Shown here piece after piece: positions 59,362-64,000 of a stretch of 64,000 bases of DNA (within the stretch, counting starts at the first letter, position 1; each line of letters starts with the position of its first letter). This DNA is from Garcia nutans. Its lineage: Eukaryota > Streptophyta > Magnoliopsida > Malpighiales > Euphorbiaceae. A program made the translations under genes and the position numbers. Location: positions 11,129,001 to 11,193,000 of the forward strand of contig CANTUV010000004.1 in assembly GCA_947685225.1 (NCBI GenBank), read 5' to 3'. The notes below the pieces were generated by a model, which was not told the DNA's origin, made no database searches, and was given only the letters and a program-made list of their open reading frames with translations.

Positions 59362-61622
59362 GTATCCACTGTCCGTGTGCCTTCACCCACACAAGCTACA
59401 CCCGCTCCAACTGTGCAATCACCCACAAGTCCTGTTACCTCAATTTCACCAACTGCTCCAATTACTGAAATGGCTACTATTGAACAGATTAAGGCTTTGC
59501 TAGATGGATAGGTTAAGGAAATTGAAGCTAGGATGCAAGAGAGAATTGATGAAGCTTTGGCTGCCTAAAGGGTAGCCATCTTGGCTGAATTAGGAGGGGC
59601 ACCAAAGACAGCCACTACTTCTGAAAATTTGGGGAAAGAACCTATTGTGGGGCAAACTAGTACCCCCATGACTGCTCAGAACAATACCCCTGTCATCAAT
59701 TTGGAGGATCCACCCTCTAAAAATGAAACTAATGAACTGAAAAAGAAACTTGAATTGCTTGAAAGGTCAATCACTGCCATGAAAACTCATAAAGAGGTGG
59801 TAGACATGGATTCCTTATCCTTGTTTCCCCAAGCTAGATTGCCTCCAAAATTCAAGATGCCTGGGATGGACAGATTTGATGGGACCACTTGCCCTAAAAC
59901 CCATTTGAAGATGTATGTGGGGGCCTTGAGTCCTTGGGGTTTAAATGATGAGCTCTTTGCTCAACTCTTTCAACAATCCTTGACTGGGGCTGCCCTAAAA
60001 TGGTTTGTAAGCCTGGACAGTGCTAAGATTAAGACCTGGGAAGACATCTGCAATGCATTTAACACTCAATACCACTATAATATTGAGGTGGATGTCACTA
60101 GAAGGGAGCTTGAGACTACCAAACAAAACAACAATGAACCCTTCTCCTCGTTCCTTATGAGGTGGAGGGCAAAGGCCGCCCAAATGATCAATCTCCCTTT
60201 AGAACAAGAGCAAATTGACATCATAATCAGGAATTTAAGACCTACATATCAAGCCCAACTGCAAACTTAATACCTACCTACTTTCAAATCGCTCATTGCG
60301 ACTGCAACCAAGGTAGAAGATTTGATACAATTGGGTAAGATAGTAGATGAGGGAGCTACTTTGAAATATAAGAAACAAGGCCAAGCTGCTTCCTCAAGCG
60401 AAGTAAATGAAGTGGCCAATATTGCCCCTGTGAATCCTTTACGTGTGGGCAATCTTGGGCAGAGAAATCAGCCAAGAAGGCAATATACCGACCTTGGGAT
60501 GCCCCTTCATCTGGTATTTAAAAAGGTTGTGGAAGGAAAATATTTGAAGCCTTTGGACCCAAGTCCTCCTCCAAACCCATTACCCTCCAGTTATAGGGTC
60601 AATGAATACTGTGAATACCACCAAGGAAATGGGCATAGAACAGATGCTTGCTGGACTTTGAAAAACCGCATTCAGGATTTGGTGGATAGTGGTGACATTA
60701 TTCCTCTCAGGAGGCAACCAAACATTAACACTAACCCTTTGCCCAATCACTCCATCCATGCCATCACTGTGGAAGAAGAGCCGGAACTTATAATTGACCC
60801 ACAAGTGGAGGGTTTCATGCAGCCTAGTCTCTTTGATGAGGTTGCTATGATAACCAATTTTGAAGACAAAAGGGACTTCACAAAGCTGATCAAGACCACA
60901 GATGGACCACTGATAAATTGGTATGCCGAGGAGGGACAAGCTGCTGTAGTCAAATCTAGTCCTATGTCACACCCTGAACCCGAGTCTTGTACTAAGTCAA
61001 ATTCTGAGTCACACACCAAGTCAGAGTCTAATTTTGAGTCTTCTGTAGTTTCATATTCAGAAAACCCTGATGTCAAATCTAATGTAATCTTGGAGAATGA
61101 CTCTGCCATTATCAATGAAACTCTTCAAATTCTTGGTTACCCTGTGTCTTTTGCTTTCCAAGTATTATCTAGCAAAAATGAAATAAAAGAAATAAATGAA
61201 AAGATAATAATTGGCAAAGAAAATGAACATACATACATTGCATATGATTGTGCAAATAAAGAACAGGTTGTTGATTGCATCAAAAAGTATGTCGACTGCT
61301 TCATGTGGAAGGCAAGTGATGTCACGGGAATAGACCCAGCCATAGCAGTTCATAAGATTCCATTATACCCAGATGCGAAGCCGGTTAAGCAGAAGTTGAG
61401 AAGAATGAAGCAAGAATGGTCTTTGAAAATTAAAGAGGAGGTTGCCAAGCAACTGGATAATAAGTTCATAGAACCAATTGTCTACCTTTCCTGGTTAGCA
61501 AACATTGTACCGATCCCGAAGAAAGACGGAAAGGTCAGAATGTGTGTTGACTACAGAGATCTGAATAAGGCTTGTCCCAAGGACGATTTCCCGCTACCAC
61601 ACATCAATTTGCTAATAGTTAG
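59362..61622 (+). pseudogene. gag and start of pol of C
   Basis: One frame from the AG at 59361 through ATG 59470 (MATIEQIKALLDG) to 61629, with TAG at 59509, TAA at 59566 and TAA at 60268 only. Domains in order: Pro/Thr-rich leader, helical part (EIEARMQERIDEAL), gag core PPKFKMPGMDRFDGTTCPKT and LKWFVSLDSAKIKTWEDICN, SSFLMRWRAKAAQM. The knuckle CEYHQGNGHRTDAC (60610-60650) is CX2HX4HX4C. Then an acidic linker (IHAITVEEEPELIIDPQ) and the RT fingers: KPVKQKLRRMKQEWSLKIKE, WLANIVPIPKKDGKVRMCVD, YRDLNKACPKDDFPLPHIN. No protease active site is visible. The RT stops before the catalytic YxDD. The deletion join lies near 61621. Each of the three stops is one C-to-T change from Gln. Confidence 0.93.
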
Positions 61623-62468
61623 GGAATAGATATAATTGGCAAAATACATCCAAAAGCCTCAAATGAACATCAGTTTATCTTAGTAGCAGTGGATTACTTC
61701 ACAAAGTGGGTTGAAGCAGCTTCCTATGCAGAATTAAACGCCAAAAAGGCAGCACAGTTTGTCCGAACCAACATCCTTTGTCGGTACGGAATGCCATTTG
61801 AGATTATCACTGATAATGGAACTCATTTCCAAGCAGAATTTGCTATGCTCTTGAAGGATAAGAATGTCTAGCATCATAAGTCCTCTCCTTATAGACCTCA
61901 AACAAATGGAGCTGTAGAAGCAGCGAACAAGTCTATAAAGGTGATCATACAAAAAATGATCAAGGAACATAGGCGTTGGCATGAGAAGTTACCGCTGGCT
62001 TTGTGGGGATATAGAACATCAATTAGAACTCCTACTGGGGCAACCCCGTATTCCCTGGTGTACGGAATGGAAGCTGTACTCCCCATTGAACTGGAAGTTC
62101 GATCGGCGAGGATAATTCAAGAAAGTCAGATAAATGAAGCTGAATGGATCAGCAATTATCATCATCAGTTGTTGGGTTTGGATGAAAAAAGACTTCAAGC
62201 TCTACATCGGATTCAAGGGTATCAGAAGCGAATGGCCAGACATTTCAACAAAAAGGTCAAAGATCGAAAGTTGGAAGAAGGTTGTTTGGTTCTGAAAGAG
62301 ATTAGAACACTTGTTACAGATCCTCGTGGGAAGTTTCGTCCTCATTGGGCGGGACCCTACATTTTAAAGAAAATACTTTCCGGCGGAGCCGTCATCTTGT
62401 CTAATTTGGATGGTCTGGAGTTCATAAACCCATGCAATCTGGATTAACTAAAGAAATATTATGTATAA
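61623..62468 (+). pseudogene. Integrase of C, joined out of frame to RT
   Basis: Frame resumes at 61623 with GIDIIGKIHPKASN, then HQFILVAVDYFTKWVEA (first Asp), IITDNGTHF (second Asp), TAG at 61869 where Gln is usual, then SSPYRPQTNGAVEAANKSIK with the Glu. All three catalytic residues are kept. LPLALWGYRTSIRTPTGATP, the C-terminal DPRGKFRPHWAGPYILKKIL and LKKYYV follow. TAA at 62445 and the end at 62466. The zinc-finger part is deleted. No chromodomain, as expected for Tat. Confidence 0.95.
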
Positions 62469-62627
62469 TCATGCATTGTAATGAACTACATTAGACCTGA
62501 TTCTCGCAAACTAATTCGAGATATGTAGGCAGCTCTTTTTGAGCACGGTCTAAATTTTAATAAAAATCATTGGTTCATTTTTCTTTTGCCAACATAAAAA
62601 AAAAGAGGAGAAAGAAAAGAAAGAAAA

Positions 62628-62766
62628 ATCCCGCTAAGTCGAAAACCCACAAAGGGCGGCTTAGGCAATAGTGGGGCCCGCTAAGTCGAAAACCCACAAA
62701 GGGCGGCTTAGGCAAGAATGGGTAAGAGCTCGCTAAGTTGAAAATCCGAAAGGACAGCTTAGGCAA
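62628..62766 (+). repeat. Post-pol tandem repeat of C
   Basis: Three copies of CGCTAAGT(C/T)GAAAA(C/T)CC, CAAAGGGCGGCTTAGGCAA, period about 55. Its decayed equivalent lies at 15378-15466 in H. Such text commonly follows integrase in plant Tat elements. Confidence 0.88.
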
Positions 62767-62814
62767 AAATTAGAGCAAGTAAATAAAGTAGATAATGCTT
62801 GGAAAGCAAACAAA

Positions 62815-62930
62815 AAGGGTCATTCATCCTAAGAAGGGTCATTCATTCCAAAAGAGTCATTCATTTCAAAAAAGTCAAACCAATCAAAAAGAGTCAAAAC
62901 ATAAGTCAAAAAAAAAAGAGTCAAACCTAG
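62815..62930 (+). repeat. GTCATTCAT short repeat
   Basis: GGGTCATTCATCC, AGAGTCATTCATT and AAAGTCAAACC recur. Non-coding spacer before the antisense frame. Confidence 0.7.
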
Positions 62931-62933
62931 GAT

Positions 62934-63266
62934 CTAAATCCTACGCCTTCTACGTGGGGCAAAGTCTTCGGTATCTTCCTTAGTTCCGGAACTCTCTGCA
63001 GCATCTGTCTTCTCCTCGTTAAGAGGAATCACCTCCTCTCCCTCCAGCTCCTACAACAATGCATGCCTCTTTGGCTTTTCAATTGGCCAAACTTCAGCTC
63101 TATACTATGGAGTAGGCTGGACAAGGGAAGGCTCAGCAAAAGGTCTGATCACCTGATGATTCCTAACCCAGTTTGAAGAATAGCTCGAGTAACTCCGGTA
63201 ATAATTTGGGGGTAAATTCAGAAAAATTCGAGTTCTTTCCCCAGCTGTGTGTGACTTCCTAAAATA
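62934..63266 (-). pseudogene. C-terminal end of an antisense extra reading frame of C
   Basis: On the minus strand a 111-codon frame opens after a TAA at 63267-63269. It reads NLPPNYYRSYSSYSSNWVRN, HQVIRPFAEPSLVQPTP, a TAG (63107), YRAEVWPIEKPKRHALL, a TAG (63053), ELEGEEVIPLNEEK, TDAAESSGTKEDTEDFA and an Arg-rich end PRRRRRI, stop at 62934. Acidic then basic composition looks like a real protein tail. Position and direction match the antisense plant-mobile-domain gene of H: the C-terminus faces integrase. The mobile domain itself is missing here, so the family link is by position only. Both stops are TAG and could be former Gln codons. Confidence 0.6.
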
Positions 63267-63700
63267 TTATTTCTAAGTTCTTTACTAGAAATAATTACTG
63301 ATAGCAGTGCTTAGTGAAGCCTAGTATTACTTCTGGTTCATTACTAGAGCTAGTTCAAGTACATGTAAAGGAAAGATTCTAGAATTTATTTCTAAGTTCT
63401 TTACTAAAAAAAAAAATCCTAGTTCACCAATATCTCCCTAAGAATGGTGACAGAAGGCAACCCATATCTACCCATATTGATCCTTTCCATCTTTTGAAGG
63501 CTCTTGGTCCAGTTGTGCATGCAATTGGTGCAAAGAAGCAAACGAATACCTTTATGAAAATAAAAGAGGACATCATGCATACATATGTACTGTTTATGCT
63601 TAACAAAAGTGCAGAGAAAAATCATGAGGTGTTGCAAGCAATCCAGAAATGCCAAAAGGCGGGTCTTTTACCCCTCGCTCAAAATTCACTCTTCAGACGA
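63267..63700. other. 3' non-coding region of C
   Basis: Contains two CTAAGTTCTTTACTA repeats (about 63272 and 63390). A plus-strand frame across 63494-63829 runs into the LTR and looks fortuitous. Confidence 0.5.
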
Positions 63701-63739
63701 CCACTGGGCCCCATAAATCATTTTTATGGACCCCAGTGG
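63701..63739. repeat. Hairpin before the polypurine tract of C
   Basis: CCACTGGGCCCCATAAA pairs with TTTATGGACCCCAGTGG around TCATT: a 17-bp stem with two mismatches. Confidence 0.92.
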
Positions 63740-63746
63740 GGGGCAA
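63735..63746 (+). promoter_or_regulatory. Polypurine tract of C
   Basis: AGTGGGGGGCAA, overlapping the 3' arm of the hairpin, just before the LTR. Confidence 0.85.
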
Positions 63747-63747
63747 T

Positions 63748-64000
63748 TGTGAACACTCAAATTTTGAGGCTCGGGAAGCCAATTTTCTCAGACTACAGAC
63801 AACCGAGCCGGACCAAAGGTCCGTGGTAAAGTTCACCGGAAATATATCGATATGGTACTTGAAATGTTCGGAATGACGCAATGATCACAGGTATGTTCTC
63901 AGAATAATTTTTGGAGGTCCGCAATTCCCAGAAAATCAGTTTGAAAGGAAAAAATACGGATTTCGGTGCGGTTTTTGGGGGTGAACCGTTGGGACCGGCG
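63748..64000 (+). repeat. 3' LTR of C, start only
   Basis: TGTGAACACTCAAATTTTGA onward, differing from 56959-57210 at about a dozen positions. The window ends as the palindrome array begins (GGGACCGGCG). Confidence 0.95.

Larger units (their letters stand above)
56959..64000 (+). mobile_element. Element C: Tat-lineage element with deleted pol, cut by window end
   Basis: 5' LTR 56959-58440, tRNA-Arg primer site 58444, gag and partial RT, integrase, post-pol repeats, antisense reading-frame remnant, hairpin, polypurine tract, and the first 253 bases of the 3' LTR from 63748. The LTRs agree closely over that stretch. RT after about residue DFPLPHIN, both RNase H domains and the integrase zinc finger are deleted. 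Flank ATCAT (56954-56958) cannot be paired because the right end is outside the window. Confidence 0.92.

Noticed and set aside
63494..63829. 111-codon plus-strand frame before the 3' LTR of C
   Set aside because: It runs through the hairpin, polypurine tract and into the LTR; no recognisable domain.

Overview
This window reads as intergenic heterochromatin from a large, repeat-rich flowering-plant genome, probably a dicot. The species cannot be named from the sequence. I see no intact host gene, rRNA, tRNA or CRISPR array. Nearly all 64 kb is a nest of long terminal repeat (LTR) retrotransposons of the Ty3/gypsy order, plus one solo LTR that looks Ty1/copia-like. The plant assignment rests on several points: Tekay/Del-like chromovirus pol with a C-terminal chromodomain, Tat/Ogre-lineage elements primed by tRNA-Arg, an antisense plant-mobile-domain reading frame, and AT-rich LTRs with plant-style TATA boxes and telobox motifs. 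Every coding region is broken.

Layout, left to right. (1) 1-2369: a Tekay-like LTR on the minus strand, cut by the window edge, then about 1 kb of AT-rich tandem repeat. (2) 3343-36755: one Tat-lineage element, called H here, on the minus strand and split by three later insertions. Read 5' to 3' on the minus strand it is: truncated 5' LTR (36755-36059), tRNA-Arg primer site, gag (35005-33578), protease remnant (33577-32679), [insertion B1, 32678-22354], reverse transcriptase (22318-21579), [insertion B', 21578-18301], RNase H and integrase (18300-16228), post-pol repeats, [insertion D, 15326-7127], an antisense plant-mobile-domain gene remnant (plus strand, 5639-7080), polypurine tract and 3' LTR (5253-3343). 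B1 itself carries a solo LTR (24498-25809). (3) 36756-41385: the 3' half of a Tekay-like chromovirus, E, with its 3' LTR. (4) 41386-56958: two gag-only Tat-family units in tandem, F and G, sharing the LTR at 48579-50745. F carries a second solo LTR (42940-44688). (5) 56959-64000: a different Tat-lineage element, C, with its 5' LTR, gag-pol with a large internal deletion, an antisense reading-frame remnant, and the start of its 3' LTR at the window end.

How the parts relate. H had gag, protease, RT, RNase H and integrase plus an antisense extra gene. B1, F and G share its LTR type, primer site and gag but show no recognisable pol; instead they share a purine-rich tract and a two-part minisatellite before the 3' LTR, so they look like a non-autonomous family that depended on H-like partners. 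D is a non-autonomous Tekay-type element: two near-identical LTRs and a perfect 5-bp target duplication around a pol-less core. Target duplications support D and both solo LTRs, and paralogous empty sites inside the window confirm the two solo LTRs.

The most unusual signal is that LTRs of several unrelated families carry GC-rich palindrome arrays inside AT-rich LTRs. Two of these arrays sit just upstream of a TATA box, and one 27-30 bp unit type is shared by two different families. Element C also has matching hairpins immediately inside its primer site and its polypurine tract.
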